The notes under the pieces: generated by a model
What the model saw: only the letters and a program-made list of their open reading frames with translations
Databases searched by the model: none
Told to the model about the DNA's origin: nothing
Made by a program: the position numbers and the translations under genes
Shown here: positions 16,026 through 25,201 of the stretch, in pieces
Layout of the letters: the number at the start of each line of letters is the position of its first letter
How positions within the stretch are numbered: position 1 is the stretch's first letter
From: Desulfosporosinus cupriresistens
Lineage (GTDB): Bacteria; Bacillota; Desulfitobacteriia; Desulfitobacteriales; Desulfitobacteriaceae
Direction: 5' to 3'
Assembly: GCF_001707885.1 (NCBI RefSeq)
Contig: NZ_MASS01000012.1
Span: 35,249 to 99,248 of the forward strand
DNA length: 64,000 nucleotides

Positions 16026-17135
16026 TTATCGTCGCCCTCGAGGATCAGAAATAATCTTTCCTCCTCCAACTACTATGTTTCCTTGATAAAAAACAACGGC
16101 TTGTCCTGGAGTCACCGCACGCTGCGGTTCGTCAAAACGAACCATAACGCTATCGTCCACTCCGATTTCACCTGGGTAAATTGTTGCGTGAGCTCCTGAT
16201 GAGTTATAACGAATTTTGGCCTCGACTTTTATTGGTTCTTTTAATTCCGAAATGGATATCCAGTTCAAATCAATTGCCCACAAAGTATCCGTATACACAT
16301 CTGGATCTTCTCCTAAAACAACCTCATTGTTAACTGGATTCAGACCCACTACAAACATTGGTTTACCAAAGGTAACCCCAAGGCCCTTGCGCTGGCCGAC
16401 AGTGTAGTGAATAATCCCTCGGTGCTTGCCTAAATTTTTTCCTGCTAAGTCCACAAAATTCCCCGGTTTAATAGACTCTTCTGACCGTTTCTGAACAAAC
16501 GAAGCATAGTCATCATTGGGAATAAAACAAATCTCCTGGCTATCCGGCTTATCACCTACCCCTAAGCCCCGTTCTCTCGCCATTTTTCGAATTTGCTCCT
16601 TCGGATAGTCAGCCAAAGGAAAAAGGGTATGGGCAAGCTGTTCCTGGGTTAACATGTACAAGGCATAGGTTTGATCTTTGCGTTCATCGGCACCCTTACT
16701 TAAAAGAAACCTGTCACTATCGGGATCCCGTAGCACTTGCGCGTAATGACCCGTTGCTATGTAATCGGCCCCCAGACCGCGGGCTTTACGAAGCATCTCA
16801 CCAAATTTAACATACTTGTTACAGGCTAAACACGGATTTGGTGTTTCTCCTGTTAAATAGGACTGAGTGAAATAATCTACCACAGTCTCCTCAAAATAGG
16901 AACGAAAGTTCAGAACATAATGAGGGATTCCTAACAAAAAAGCAACCCGCCTGGCGTCATCAATGGCCGAAATAGAGCAACAGCCCCCTTCCACCTCTGG
17001 ACCCGCTGATTCCCAAATCTGCAAGGTAACCCCGACCACATCATACCCCTGTTCTTGAAGTAAAGCGGCGGCCATGGAACTATCCACACCGCCGCTCATA
17101 CCTACCACTACTTTAGGCTTTGTTATCTGAGCCAT
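16026..17135 (-). CDS. mnmA: tRNA-specific 2-thiouridylase MnmA
   Basis: MnmA puts sulfur on the wobble uridine of tRNAs for Lys, Glu and Gln, using a persulfide from IscS. The product has 369 residues. The PP-loop reads VVVGMSGGVDSSMAA near residue 10. One catalytic cysteine lies in TPNPCLACNKYVKFG near residue 100 and the second in SQEICFIP near residue 200. YIATGHYA and GQRKGLGV are further family marks. The ATG at 17135 was favoured over a GTG two codons upstream. It directly follows iscU and iscS, which provide sulfur, so this is one sulfur-transfer operon under iscR. Confidence 0.95.
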   Translation of the reverse strand: MAQITKPKVVVGMSGGVDSSMAAALLQEQGYDVVGVTLQIWESAGPEVEGGCCSISAIDDARRVAFLLGIPHYVLNFRSYFEETVVDYFTQSYLTGETPNPCLACNKYVKFGEMLRKARGLGADYIATGHYAQVLRDPDSDRFLLSKGADERKDQTYALYMLTQEQLAHTLFPLADYPKEQIRKMARERGLGVGDKPDSQEICFIPNDDYASFVQKRSEESIKPGNFVDLAGKNLGKHRGIIHYTVGQRKGLGVTFGKPMFVVGLNPVNNEVVLGEDPDVYTDTLWAIDLNWISISELKEPIKVEAKIRYNSSGAHATIYPGEIGVDDSVMVRFDEPQRAVTPGQAVVFYQGNIVVGGGKIISDPRGRR

Positions 17136-17141
17136 ACTCAC

Positions 17142-17519
17142 CTATTCCTTTTTCTCCTGTTTTTCGCGATAATTTACAATTGCTGCATGGAGTGCATCCG
17201 CAGCCAAGTTTGAACAGTGCATTTTTGCTGGAGGGAGTCCCCCTAAAGCCTCAGCTACAGCAGCATTCGAAATGACCATAGCTTCGTCAAGGGTCTTGCC
17301 TTTGACCATTTCCGTAACCATACTGCTGGTGGCGACGGCCGCGCCGCAACCAAACGTTTTAAACTTAACATCTTTAATAATGTCTCCCTCGACATCTAAA
17401 TAAATACGCATAATATCTCCGCATTTGGCGTTCCCGACTTCACCAACCCCATCTGGGTTTTCGATTTCGCCAACATTACGCGGATTCGTAAAATGATCCA
17501 TTACTTTTTCTGTATACAT
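17142..17519 (-). CDS. iscU: Iron-sulfur cluster scaffold protein (IscU/NifU N-terminal type)
   Basis: A 125-residue scaffold on which IscS-derived sulfur and iron form [2Fe-2S]/[4Fe-4S] clusters. The three cluster cysteines and the key Asp are present: NAKCGDIMRIY near residue 33, FKTFGCGAAVATSSM near residue 57 and PPAKMHCSNLAADAL near residue 102. The usual LPPVK motif of IscU is LPPAK here, which Clostridial NifU-like scaffolds often show. The ATG at 17519 has AAGGAG upstream; a GTG four codons earlier is the alternative. It lies between iscS and mnmA with spacings of six to twenty bases. Confidence 0.93.
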   Translation of the reverse strand: MYTEKVMDHFTNPRNVGEIENPDGVGEVGNAKCGDIMRIYLDVEGDIIKDVKFKTFGCGAAVATSSMVTEMVKGKTLDEAMVISNAAVAEALGGLPPAKMHCSNLAADALHAAIVNYREKQEKKE

Positions 17520-17537
17520 CTCTAATTCCACTCCTTT

Positions 17538-18725
17538 TTATTGCGCTTCTTTAATATGCATGACTTGATCATAAAGCGGAGACATCATTCGCAAACGCTC
17601 TACAATCTTCGGTAATTGTTCAAGGACATAATCAATTTCTTCTTCAGTATTTTGGCGCCCTAAGGTAAAGCGAAGTGATCCGTGGGCAATCTCATGGACA
17701 AGCCCCATGGCCAGCAACACATGAGAGGGATCAAGAGATCCTGAAGTGCAAGCTGAGCCGCTTGAAGCGGAGATTCCAAGCATATCCAAGGATAGTAACA
17801 GTGATTCTCCTTCGACGAATCGGATACTGACATTCACATTATTCGGTAAGCGCTTATCTCCCATAGGCCCGTTTACTTTCACGTGATCAATGCTCTGCAG
17901 AATTCCATTGATAAGTTTATCGCGTAGTTTCGTATGGTGTTCAGCATCTTCAGCCATCCGTTGCCCAGCTAGTTGACAGGCCTTGCCAAATCCGATAATT
18001 CCCGGTGTATTTTCCGTACCCGAGCGTCGCTTCTTTTCTTGGCCTCCCCCGTGAACCAAAGGCACAACTCGCACTCCTTTACGAACGTAAAGTGCTCCAA
18101 CCCCTTTTGGTCCGTAAATTTTATGACTAGATACTGTCAACAGGTCTACATTCATCTCGTTAACATCAATGGGGATCTTTCCAAGAGACTGGACTGCGTC
18201 GACATGGAATGTAATCCCATGTTCCTTCGCTAATTTGCCAATTTCAGCAATTGGCTGGATCGACCCGACCTCATTATTGGCGTGCATTACGCTAATCAAA
18301 ATAGTATCTGGCCGAATGACCTTACGAACGTCTTCAACTGAGAGAATGCCTTCTTCATCAACTGGTATTACCGTTAGATCGAATCCGTTTTTTTCTAAGT
18401 ATTCACAGGTTTCCAGGACTGCATGGTGTTCAATACTAGAGGTAATAATATGTTTGCCTTTTTTGCGCAGTGCTTCTGCAGTTCCTAGAATCGCCAAATT
18501 ATCTGCTTCCGTTCCACCGCTGGTAAAGGTCACCTCCGAAGGAGTGGCACCGATCAGCTCTGCCACTTGTTTTCGAGCCTCCTCTAAGGCTTGTTTAGCC
18601 TCTCTACCAAAACTGTGAACACTTGACGGGTTTCCGTATTTCTCGGTATAATACGTCATCATTAAGGAAGCAACTTCCACATCAACTGGAGTCGTTGCAC
18701 TATGGTCTAAATAAACTCGCCTCAT
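17538..18725 (-). CDS. iscS: Cysteine desulfurase (IscS/NifS)
   Basis: This PLP enzyme takes sulfur from cysteine as a persulfide. The 395-residue protein shows VYLDHSATTPV at the start, FTSGGTEADNLAI near residue 68, HHAVL near residue 98, HVDAVQSLGK near residue 175 and the PLP lysine in SSHKIYGPKGVGALYVR near residue 202. The active-site cysteine loop is SSGSACTSGSLDPSHVL near residue 325, the long-loop form typical of IscS/NifS rather than SufS. The gene follows iscR and precedes iscU, so it serves cluster assembly and, through mnmA, tRNA thiolation. Confidence 0.95.
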   Translation of the reverse strand: MRRVYLDHSATTPVDVEVASLMMTYYTEKYGNPSSVHSFGREAKQALEEARKQVAELIGATPSEVTFTSGGTEADNLAILGTAEALRKKGKHIITSSIEHHAVLETCEYLEKNGFDLTVIPVDEEGILSVEDVRKVIRPDTILISVMHANNEVGSIQPIAEIGKLAKEHGITFHVDAVQSLGKIPIDVNEMNVDLLTVSSHKIYGPKGVGALYVRKGVRVVPLVHGGGQEKKRRSGTENTPGIIGFGKACQLAGQRMAEDAEHHTKLRDKLINGILQSIDHVKVNGPMGDKRLPNNVNVSIRFVEGESLLLSLDMLGISASSGSACTSGSLDPSHVLLAMGLVHEIAHGSLRFTLGRQNTEEEIDYVLEQLPKIVERLRMMSPLYDQVMHIKEAQ

Positions 18726-18806
18726 GAGGCTCCCTCCCTTATGATTTATTTTGATAAGTATCCTTAGGTTTTTATCCTTGGGAAACTCTTTATTGTGCTC
18801 GTATGG

Positions 18807-19268
18807 TTAAATATAATACATATATAAGCTGCGCTCCGATTCAAGCTTATTGGCATCTTCGAGCATCGTTTCAAGGGTGATAGAGTCAAGAACATCTGCA
18901 ATGGAGTCTCTGACTTTCTCCCAGATTGTCCTAGTCACGCAAAATTCTGCTTTAGCACAACATTCCGGGTCTTCCTCAGATACACAATCAACCGGAGCAA
19001 TGGGACCTTCTAACACACGGATGATATCTCCAATTTTTATTTTACCTGGTTCTCTTCCCAATATATAGCCGCCCTGCGCGCCTCGAACACTCTTTACAAG
19101 CCCCGATTTGCGCAAACCAGAAATGAGTTGTTCCAGATAATGTTCGGAGATGCCCTGCCTCTCTGCAATACTTTTCAAAGAAGTCGGACCCTCACCCACA
19201 TGTTGAGCTAAATCAAACATGGCTCTCACGCCATATCGACCTTTGGTCGAGAGCTTCAACACCCTCAC
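18807..19268 (-). CDS. iscR: Rrf2-family iron-sulfur cluster regulator IscR
   Basis: A 153-residue Rrf2 repressor with an N-terminal winged helix (STKGRYGVRAMFDLAQHV and LKSIAERQGISEHYLEQLISGLRKSGLVKSVRG, here only in part quoted). The cluster-binding region has DCVSEEDPECCAKAEFCVT around residues 94-110, with cysteines fitting [2Fe-2S] ligation. It very probably senses cluster status and controls the iscS-iscU-mnmA genes that follow on the same strand. The start is uncertain: GTG at 19268, GTG at 19262 and TTG at 19259 all lie close to the AGAGGTGAGG site. Alternatively it could act on cysteine metabolism like CymR, but the cysteines favour IscR. Confidence 0.88.
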   Translation of the reverse strand: MRVLKLSTKGRYGVRAMFDLAQHVGEGPTSLKSIAERQGISEHYLEQLISGLRKSGLVKSVRGAQGGYILGREPGKIKIGDIIRVLEGPIAPVDCVSEEDPECCAKAEFCVTRTIWEKVRDSIADVLDSITLETMLEDANKLESERSLYMYYI

Positions 19269-19322
19269 CTCTTTTCCAAGACTAAAAATCCTTATTAAAT
19301 TTTCTAAAGATCTTTCATTGAT

Positions 19323-19351
19323 ATCTTATTAAAACAGTCGGGATTTGTCAA
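19323..19351 (-). promoter_or_regulatory. Sigma-A promoter of the iscR operon
   Basis: On the minus strand TTGACA (19346-19351) and TAAGAT (19323-19328) are 17 bases apart, about 55 bases before the iscR start. Confidence 0.7.
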
Positions 19352-19469
19352 GTATATATCCAACTAATTTACTATTGTTTTGAGCACTAAACTATTGCCC
19401 TCAATATTATGTGCATTATTTCCATTTTTATTTAACTAGGTTCATCTTCATGCAGTGATAAGGCTTGCA

Positions 19470-19478
19470 TGTTATAAT
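19470..19478 (+). promoter_or_regulatory. Extended -10 promoter upstream of rarA
   Basis: TGTTATAAT gives a perfect TGn-TATAAT. No good -35 is seen. The transcript would include the two hairpins at 19529-19581 in a leader of about 200 bases. Confidence 0.5.
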
Positions 19479-19528
19479 CAAAGCACAAAATTAAACTTCC
19501 TTCATCCAAGGAGTGACACACATGCGAC

Positions 19529-19581
19529 GGAACAGGGATGTTCCTAGTGTCGAATGCGCCAAGGATGGCATAGCATTCGAC
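19529..19581 (+). repeat. Pair of GGA-loop hairpins in the rarA leader
   Basis: GGAAC-AGGGAT-GTTCC (19529-19544) is followed by GTCGAATGC, loop gccaaggatggcata, GCATTCGAC (19549-19581). Both expose AGGGAT or AAGGAT in the loop, as in CsrA/RsmA sites (ACARGGAUG). The core GCCAAGGATGGC recurs inside the MITE at about 14930-14945 within a different stem. Confidence 0.55.
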
Positions 19582-19688
19582 CAGAAAGCCCTGAGGTTTT
19601 GAGTTTTAGCCTTAGCGTCAAGCGAATAGCAATGCAGCTTGTGCGAAAGGGCTAAGAACTTTCTCCCCCCTAGAAAGGAACATTAACT

Positions 19689-20978
19689 ATGGATCTTTTT
19701 TCTGCAACCTACGATCAACATCAAGTCGCACCTCTAGCAGAGCGTATGCGTCCAAGAGCCCTTGATGAATATATTGGCCAAAGTCATATTCTCGGTAGTG
19801 GAAAACTCCTCAGACGAGCCATTGAAGCAGACCGTATTTCTTCCCTAATTCTCTATGGCCCGCCAGGAACAGGTAAGACTTCTTTGGCGCAAGTCATCGC
19901 AACCAAAACCACTTCACGCTTCGTCCGCATTAATGCCGTTACATCAGGTGTTAAAGACATTCGTGAAATTATTAAACAAGCCTCGGATGACCTACATTTA
20001 TACGGGAAACGTACCGTGGTTTTCTGTGATGAAGTTCACCGCTTTAATAAAGGGCAACAGGACGCACTCCTGCCTGCGGTTGAAGACGGTACCATTACTT
20101 TTATTGGAGCGACGACAGAGAATCCCTTCTTTGAACTTAATTCCGCGCTTCTTAGCCGTTCCACACTTTTCCGTTTAGAGCTTCTCATCCCTTCAGAGAT
20201 CCGTCTTGGACTTGAATACGCCCTGAAGGACTCAGAACGCGGCCTTGGCCGTTATCAGGTGAATATCACCCCTGAAGCATGGGAGCACTGGATTAATTAT
20301 GCCAATGGAGATCTACGACGCGCCCTTAATGCCTTAGAGTTGGCTGTTCTCACCACCCCACCTGAAAATGGGATTCGCCATATTTCTCTCGAAATTGCAG
20401 AAGAATCGATACAACAACGAGCCATTCGATTCGATAAAGCAGGAGATAATCACTATGACATCATTTCCGCATTGATCAAGAGCATGCGAGGCTCAGACCC
20501 GGATGCCGCACTTTATTGGTTAGCCGTCCTATTAGAGGCTGGAGAGGACCCTCGTTTCATCATGCGCCGAATTATCGTCCATGCGTCTGAAGATGTTGGC
20601 CTTGCTGATCCAACGGTCATGCTTCAAGCTCATGCTGCCGCCAATGCCCTCGAATGGCTTGGCCTTCCTGAAGCACGAATCCCCATTGCACAAGCTGTTT
20701 TGGCCATCACAACTGCTCCCAAAAGCAATAGCGCCGTTGCGAGCATCGACCGCGCCTTGGCTTATGTAAAGAAACGTCCAACTGGGGAAGTCCCTGCCCA
20801 CCTAAAAGACGCCCACTACCCTGATGCAGAAAAGCTAGGACACGGACAGGGGTACCTCTACCCTCACGCTTATCCCAACCACTGGGTCGAACAAGCTTAT
20901 CTCCCCCAAAGCGTTCAGGGGGAAACCTTTTACATCCCCTCGAAAATGGGGAAGGAAGGTAAGATTAGCCCTCCATGA
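19689..20978 (+). CDS. rarA: Replication-associated recombination protein RarA (MgsA)
   Basis: RarA is an AAA+ ATPase acting at stalled replication forks. The 429-residue protein starts with [20 protein letters not shown], then Walker [18 protein letters not shown] near residue 55, Walker [21 protein letters not shown] near residue 110, sensor 1 [21 protein letters not shown], and the C-terminal RarA oligomerisation domain. The latter contains [25 protein letters not shown], of which DPDAALYWL is the family mark. AAGGAA precedes the ATG. It is transcribed away from the iscR operon and overlaps the convergent ltaE gene by 14 bases at the 3' end. Confidence 0.95.
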   Translation: MDLFSATYDQHQVAPLAERMRPRALDEYIGQSHILGSGKLLRRAIEADRISSLILYGPPGTGKTSLAQVIATKTTSRFVRINAVTSGVKDIREIIKQASDDLHLYGKRTVVFCDEVHRFNKGQQDALLPAVEDGTITFIGATTENPFFELNSALLSRSTLFRLELLIPSEIRLGLEYALKDSERGLGRYQVNITPEAWEHWINYANGDLRRALNALELAVLTTPPENGIRHISLEIAEESIQQRAIRFDKAGDNHYDIISALIKSMRGSDPDAALYWLAVLLEAGEDPRFIMRRIIVHASEDVGLADPTVMLQAHAAANALEWLGLPEARIPIAQAVLAITTAPKSNSAVASIDRALAYVKKRPTGEVPAHLKDAHYPDAEKLGHGQGYLYPHAYPNHWVEQAYLPQSVQGETFYIPSKMGKEGKISPP

Positions 20979-22011
20979 TTCGCTTCAGCGTATCAATAAG
21001 TTTGGCAGCATCAAGTTCCCCAACGTCCTTATGAGTCACAAACCGCACAGTCTGAGGGCCGGAAGCTCCAGCCAAGATCTCTTCTTTTTCTAATGCCTGT
21101 ACAAGCATTTCCGCTGTGCCCCAAGCCGGGTCAACCTTGACAAGGATAATATTTGTCTTTAAACGATCCAAATCAATGCTTAAATTCTCTATATTCGAAA
21201 GTGCCTGCCCGATTTTTAAAGCTAACGTATGATCGTCTGCCAATCGCTCGGTCATATTTTCCAGAGCAACAATCCCCGCAGCTGCCAAAACTCCCGCTTG
21301 ACGCATCCCTCCGCCCAGCATTTTACGATACTTTCTGGCTCGATTAATGAATTCTGCGTTCCCGGCAAGGATGGACCCGACTGGGGCTCCCAGTCCTTTG
21401 GATAGGCAAAACATCACAGAATCAACTGGAGCCACCAGTTCTGAAACACTACAGTTCTGAGCAATCGCCGCATTGAACACACGGGCACCATCCATGTGAA
21501 CGTGAAGCTCACGTTCTTTGGCAACCTTTACAACAGCTTTTATTTGCTCAGAGGTCCAAATCGCTCCCCCAGCTCGGTTATGAGAGTTTTCTATACAGAG
21601 TAACGAAGGAGTTGGAAAATGGATATTTTCTCCTCGCAAAACATTACGCAAGGCATCAGGAGTTATTACCCCGGCACTCCCTTGAATGAGACGGGGAATC
21701 ACACCACCTAAAACCGCAATTCCTCCAACTTCGTAATAATAAATGTGTGCTTCTGACTCCATGAGCACTTCGTCCCCACGTTTAGTATGCGTTAAGACAG
21801 CAACTAGGTTTCCTTGAGTACCACTTGTCACGAAAAGAGCCGCCTCTTTACCCACTTTCTCCGCTGCTAAATGCTCCAGATGCTGTATGGATGGATCTTC
21901 TCCTAAAACATCATCCCCCACTTCAGCCTTGTACATAGCTTCGCGCATTTCCTGAGTTGGCACGGTTACCGTGTCACTGCGAAAATCGAATCTTTTGTAT
22001 AAATGGTCCAC
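20965..22011 (-). CDS. ltaE: Low-specificity L-threonine aldolase
   Basis: This PLP enzyme splits L-threonine or allo-threonine to glycine and acetaldehyde. The 348-residue product contains DFRSDTVTVPTQEMREAM at the start, EVGDDVLGEDPSIQHLE near residue 28, TSGTQGNLVAVL, HIYYYEVGG, ENSHNRAGGAIW near residue 140, HMDGARVFNAA near residue 170 and the PLP lysine in FCLSKGLGAPVGS near residue 205. The GTG at 22011 follows GGGAG by six bases; the 13 extra codons upstream have no ribosome site. The gene overlaps rarA tail to tail. Confidence 0.9.
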   Translation of the reverse strand: MDHLYKRFDFRSDTVTVPTQEMREAMYKAEVGDDVLGEDPSIQHLEHLAAEKVGKEAALFVTSGTQGNLVAVLTHTKRGDEVLMESEAHIYYYEVGGIAVLGGVIPRLIQGSAGVITPDALRNVLRGENIHFPTPSLLCIENSHNRAGGAIWTSEQIKAVVKVAKERELHVHMDGARVFNAAIAQNCSVSELVAPVDSVMFCLSKGLGAPVGSILAGNAEFINRARKYRKMLGGGMRQAGVLAAAGIVALENMTERLADDHTLALKIGQALSNIENLSIDLDRLKTNIILVKVDPAWGTAEMLVQALEKEEILAGASGPQTVRFVTHKDVGELDAAKLIDTLKRIMEG

Positions 22012-22067
22012 ATCCTTCTCCCTTTCTCTTTTGCCTATTTTTAAAAACAATTATAAAGAAAACTTGG

Positions 22068-22140
22068 CTGGCGCCCACTCGAAGACACTGTCTTCGCACA
22101 TATGAGCCTTCTCTTGTTAGCCTCGGCAAAGGCGGCAGCC
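22068..22140. repeat. Dispersed palindromic repeat, family R1, partial copy 3
   Basis: ggctggcgcccac followed by tcgaagacactgtcttcgca and gagccttct matches the order of elements in copy 1 (199-286), with the perfect palindrome CGAAGACACTGTCTTCG-like core. It lies upstream of ltaE. Confidence 0.6.
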
Positions 22141-22169
22141 TAGTTGCCCTTATACTTTCTGACAGTATA

Positions 22170-22208
22170 AGAAAGCGATGCCCTCATTTTGGGGCATCGC
22201 TTTTTGTT
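22170..22208. terminator. Bidirectional intrinsic terminator after trxA
   Basis: AAAGCGATGCCC, loop tcatttt, GGGGCATCGCTTTTT forms a strong hairpin with T-rich sides on both strands. An extra small hairpin CTTATACT/AGTATAAG lies at 22150-22172. Confidence 0.75.
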
Positions 22209-22272
22209 CTATTTTCACCGCAAACGGCTTGAATGAACGGACGGGTATCAGATGACCCATCGTAATAAACTT

Positions 22273-22602
22273 TTAAAGCTGTCCTTCGATCATTTTTACT
22301 AGATCTGCTTTGCCACGGAAACCGGTGATTATGTCAACCACTTTGCCGCCTTTAAAAATTGCAAGTGTTGGAATACTCATGACGGAATATTGGGCAGCGA
22401 TTGGGCCATTCTCATCAACATTGACTTTCCCTATGACAATTCGACCGGCATACTCATCAGCAAGTTCATCGACAACGGGAGCAACCATACGACATGGACT
22501 GCACCACGGAGCCCAAAAATCCACCAAAACCGCTTGCTCAGACTTCAGAACATCCGACTCAAAGTTTGCAGTAGTAAAGGTCTTAACATTTGCACCTGCC
22601 AT
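22273..22602 (-). CDS. trxA: Thioredoxin
   Basis: A 109-residue thioredoxin that reduces protein disulfides in the cytoplasm. The active site reads [14 protein letters not shown] near residue 32, with Ser in place of the usual Gly of WCGPC. The conserved cis-proline loop is [11 protein letters not shown] near residue 75, and the fold length is normal. CTCCTAATT-type Shine-Dalgarno (AGGAGG on its strand) precedes the ATG. It starts 30 bases after the CsoR-type regulator, so both are one operon, and redox or metal stress may induce it through that repressor (inference). Confidence 0.93.
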   Translation of the reverse strand: MAGANVKTFTTANFESDVLKSEQAVLVDFWAPWCSPCRMVAPVVDELADEYAGRIVIGKVNVDENGPIAAQYSVMSIPTLAIFKGGKVVDIITGFRGKADLVKMIEGQL

Positions 22603-22632
22603 TAAAATTCCTCCTAATTAATCGAATTTGAT

Positions 22633-22914
22633 CTACTTAATGAATTTGGTAAGCACCCCGATAAGCTCTTCAATCGCGGCTTCTTGGTCACGGCTTTCAA
22701 CGGCATTTCGCATACATCCCCGTGAATGGTGTTCAAAGACAATGGTGCCAACTTTGTTAATCGCGGCACGGACTGCTGCTACTTGAATTAATACGTCAAC
22801 ACAATACTTGTCGCTTTCTACCATACGTTGAATCCCTTTGACTTGGCCTTCGATTTTTTTCAACCTGCGAATGAGATCTTCTTTGGATTCTGAATAAGGG
22901 GTTGAATTAGTCAT
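22633..22914 (-). CDS. CsoR/DUF156 family metal-sensing repressor
   Basis: The 93-residue helical protein has the CsoR family layout: DLIRRLKKIEGQVKGIQRM near residue 12, then the metal-ligand set Cys in DKYCVDVL (near residue 38), His in FEHHSRGC (near 63) and Cys in GCMRNAV (near 67). This Cys-His-Cys pattern fits Cu(I)-type CsoR better than formaldehyde-sensing FrmR. GGAGG lies before the ATG. A TACCC-N5-GGGTA operator overlaps its transcription start, so it most likely represses itself and trxA. No copper exporter is nearby; Cu(I) sensing is inferred from ligands only. Confidence 0.85.
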   Translation of the reverse strand: MTNSTPYSESKEDLIRRLKKIEGQVKGIQRMVESDKYCVDVLIQVAAVRAAINKVGTIVFEHHSRGCMRNAVESRDQEAAIEELIGVLTKFIK

Positions 22915-22931
22915 GCCATATATTCCTCCGA

Positions 22932-22946
22932 TACCCTAAGGGGGTA
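22932..22946 (-). promoter_or_regulatory. CsoR-type operator
   Basis: TACCC-taagg-GGGTA is the inverted repeat typical of CsoR-family operators. It lies between the -10 box and the ribosome-binding site of the csoR-like gene. Confidence 0.7.
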
Positions 22947-22957
22947 GCTATAGTGTT

Positions 22958-22987
22958 ATTATAGCTAATAACACCCTCCCCTGTCAA
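22958..22987 (-). promoter_or_regulatory. Sigma-A promoter of csoR-trxA
   Basis: On the minus strand TTGACA (22982-22987) and TATAAT (22958-22963), both perfect, are 18 bases apart. Confidence 0.85.
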
Positions 22988-23068
22988 ACGGTTCCGGAAA
23001 AAATAAGTGAGGAGGAAGTTTCTTAACGCCTTATCGTCTGCACTCATTGACGCCACCAAAGCGCTCTC

Positions 23069-23097
23069 GTAGGGGCAATTCGTGAATTACCCCCTAC
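23069..23097. repeat. REP-like palindrome
   Basis: GTAGGGGCAATTC and GAATTACCCCCTAC form a hairpin with a very short loop. Similar gtaggggcaattc... palindromes are scattered through many bacterial genomes. The surrounding 22988-23254 holds no supported gene. Confidence 0.6.
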
Positions 23098-23254
23098 ACC
23101 CCGGGCTTGTGTCGCCGGAGGGATTAGGTACGACTTAGGTACACCGTGGGTCTGTTTGCGTACATTACGCAAATGGCTTTGCATATTCTAAGGTTTGGAG
23201 CGCTAGCTAGCAAGCAACATACGAACCGCTACGAGAGTTGTGTGAACATGCAAT

Positions 23255-25036
23255 TTACTTTACATTTATCTCGATATTCGTCTTTATGTGCAATTCCTTT
23301 AATTGCTTGTCCGCCACAGTGGAAGGAGCTTGAACCATCAAATCTGAAGCACTTTGTGTTTTCGGGAAGGCGATCACGTCTCGAATGTTATCTTTACCAG
23401 TTAAAAGCATTATCATCCGGTCAAGCCCGAAAGCAACTCCACCATGAGGTGGGGTGCCGTATTCAAAGGCTTCCAAAAGATACCCGAATTTGGCAATCGC
23501 TTCTTCCTTGGATAGTCCCAGCAAACTGAAGATCTGTTCCTGAACCCTACGACGGTGAATCCGGATACTTCCGCCTCCAAGCTCAGTGCCATTAAGTACC
23601 ATATCATACGCTTTAGCCCGAACTTTAAGAGGTTCCGTCTCCATGAGCTGCAAGTCTTCATCCATAGGAGCTGTGAACATATGGTGAATGGCAACATGGC
23701 GTTTTTCTTCCTCATCGTATTCTAAAAGTGGGAATTCTGTGACCCATAAGAAGTTAAGCGCATCCTCCGGAATAAGGCCTAATCGTTTTGCTAATTCCAA
23801 ACGGAGATGTCCGAGTGCATCACAGACGATTGAATACTTATCAGCGACAAAGAACAAGATATCACCGATTTCAGCCCGCATGCGTTCAATTAAGGCCTTC
23901 ATCTCTTCTTCCGTAAAGAACTTAGCAATGGGGGACTTTATCCCTTCTTCTGCCAGAACAATCCAGGCTAGGCCTTTCGCCCGATAAGTACTAACAAATT
24001 TCCCTAAGTCATCGATCTCACGGCGCGGCAATCCGGCACACCCTTTGGCACAGATGCATTTTACACTCCCACCGCCTGCCACCACATTGGCAAATACTTT
24101 AAATCCAGTCTGACCCACAAGATCACCCACATCGATGAGTTCCATTCCGAAACGCGTATCTGGTTTATCCGACCCGTAACGTTCCATAGCTTCCTTATAG
24201 GTTAGACGTGGGAAGGGGAGGGCTAGGGACGCCCCAATCGTTTCCGAGAAAATCCGCGCCATTAATTGTTCCATCATAGGCAGGATGTCTTCCACTTCGA
24301 CAAAAGACATCTCGACATCAAGTTGGGTAAATTCCGGTTGCCGATCCGCTCTGAGATCTTCATCTCGGAAACACCGAGCAATTTGAAAATACTTTTCCAT
24401 GCCCCCGACCATGAGGAGCTGCTTAAATATTTGAGGTGATTGGGGCAAGGCATAAAATTCACCTGGATGAACACGACTTGGGACGAGATAATCTCGAGCC
24501 CCTTCAGGTGAGGATTTAATGAGCATTGGCGTTTCAATTTCATAGAACCCTTGGCTATCGAAAAAGGTACGCATAATTTGCATAACCTGATGCCGAATTT
24601 TGAACACAGCCTGCATCTCAGGTCGGCGTAAATCTAAATAGCGATGTTTTAGGCGCACTGTTTCGTCCACATCGACTTGATCGACAATGTAGTACGGAGG
24701 AGTTTTAGCTCCATTTAATATCTCAAGAGACTCAGCAATGATTTCGATCTCTCCAGTTGCTAAGTTTGGATTAATCATCCCTTGAGGTCGCGCGATTACT
24801 TGACCTAAGATAGAAACGACATACTCAGAACGAAGGCTTTCCGCAACGGGAAACCCTCCTCCCATTTTCTCCGGATCAAAGACAACCTGAACAATACCGG
24901 AACGATCCCGCAAATCGACAAATATCAGCCCACCGTGGTCACGGCGCCGCTGAACCCAGCCCAGTAACCGGACAACCTCTCCAACCTTACCTAACCCTAA
25001 CTCTCCATTTTCAACACGTTCTGAAAATATCGTCAT
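23255..25036 (-). CDS. aspS: Aspartyl-tRNA synthetase
   Basis: The product charges tRNA-Asp (or also tRNA-Asn, as an Asp/Asn enzyme). It has 593 residues. The N-terminal OB domain reads [29 protein letters not shown] in part; class II motifs are [23 protein letters not shown] (fragment YEIETPMLI), [24 protein letters not shown] (fragment [17 protein letters not shown]) and [11 protein letters not shown] near the C-terminus. The bacterial GAD insertion lies at residues 290-410. The ATG at 25036 has AGAGGTG upstream; a 13-codon extension upstream lacks a site. A T-box leader precedes it. The rest of the recJ-apt-relA-dtd cluster lies upstream. Confidence 0.96.
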   Translation of the reverse strand: MTIFSERVENGELGLGKVGEVVRLLGWVQRRRDHGGLIFVDLRDRSGIVQVVFDPEKMGGGFPVAESLRSEYVVSILGQVIARPQGMINPNLATGEIEIIAESLEILNGAKTPPYYIVDQVDVDETVRLKHRYLDLRRPEMQAVFKIRHQVMQIMRTFFDSQGFYEIETPMLIKSSPEGARDYLVPSRVHPGEFYALPQSPQIFKQLLMVGGMEKYFQIARCFRDEDLRADRQPEFTQLDVEMSFVEVEDILPMMEQLMARIFSETIGASLALPFPRLTYKEAMERYGSDKPDTRFGMELIDVGDLVGQTGFKVFANVVAGGGSVKCICAKGCAGLPRREIDDLGKFVSTYRAKGLAWIVLAEEGIKSPIAKFFTEEEMKALIERMRAEIGDILFFVADKYSIVCDALGHLRLELAKRLGLIPEDALNFLWVTEFPLLEYDEEEKRHVAIHHMFTAPMDEDLQLMETEPLKVRAKAYDMVLNGTELGGGSIRIHRRRVQEQIFSLLGLSKEEAIAKFGYLLEAFEYGTPPHGGVAFGLDRMIMLLTGKDNIRDVIAFPKTQSASDLMVQAPSTVADKQLKELHIKTNIEINVK

Positions 25037-25201
25037 GCTAAAACACCTCTCTAGATACTTCTTTTTCATTACCACGAATCCATCAATAAGTCTTACCGTA
25101 TTTTTCCTTAGGCTGTCATTGCCCGACTATACTTGGCAACAGATCCTGCATCTCCTTGAGACGCTGCAATCACTCTCGTTCTCTGAGCCTAGATTTTTTG
25201 T

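Noticed and set aside
18169..18618. 149-codon open frame on the plus strand
   Set aside because: Lies entirely antisense to iscS, no ribosome site, no family resemblance.
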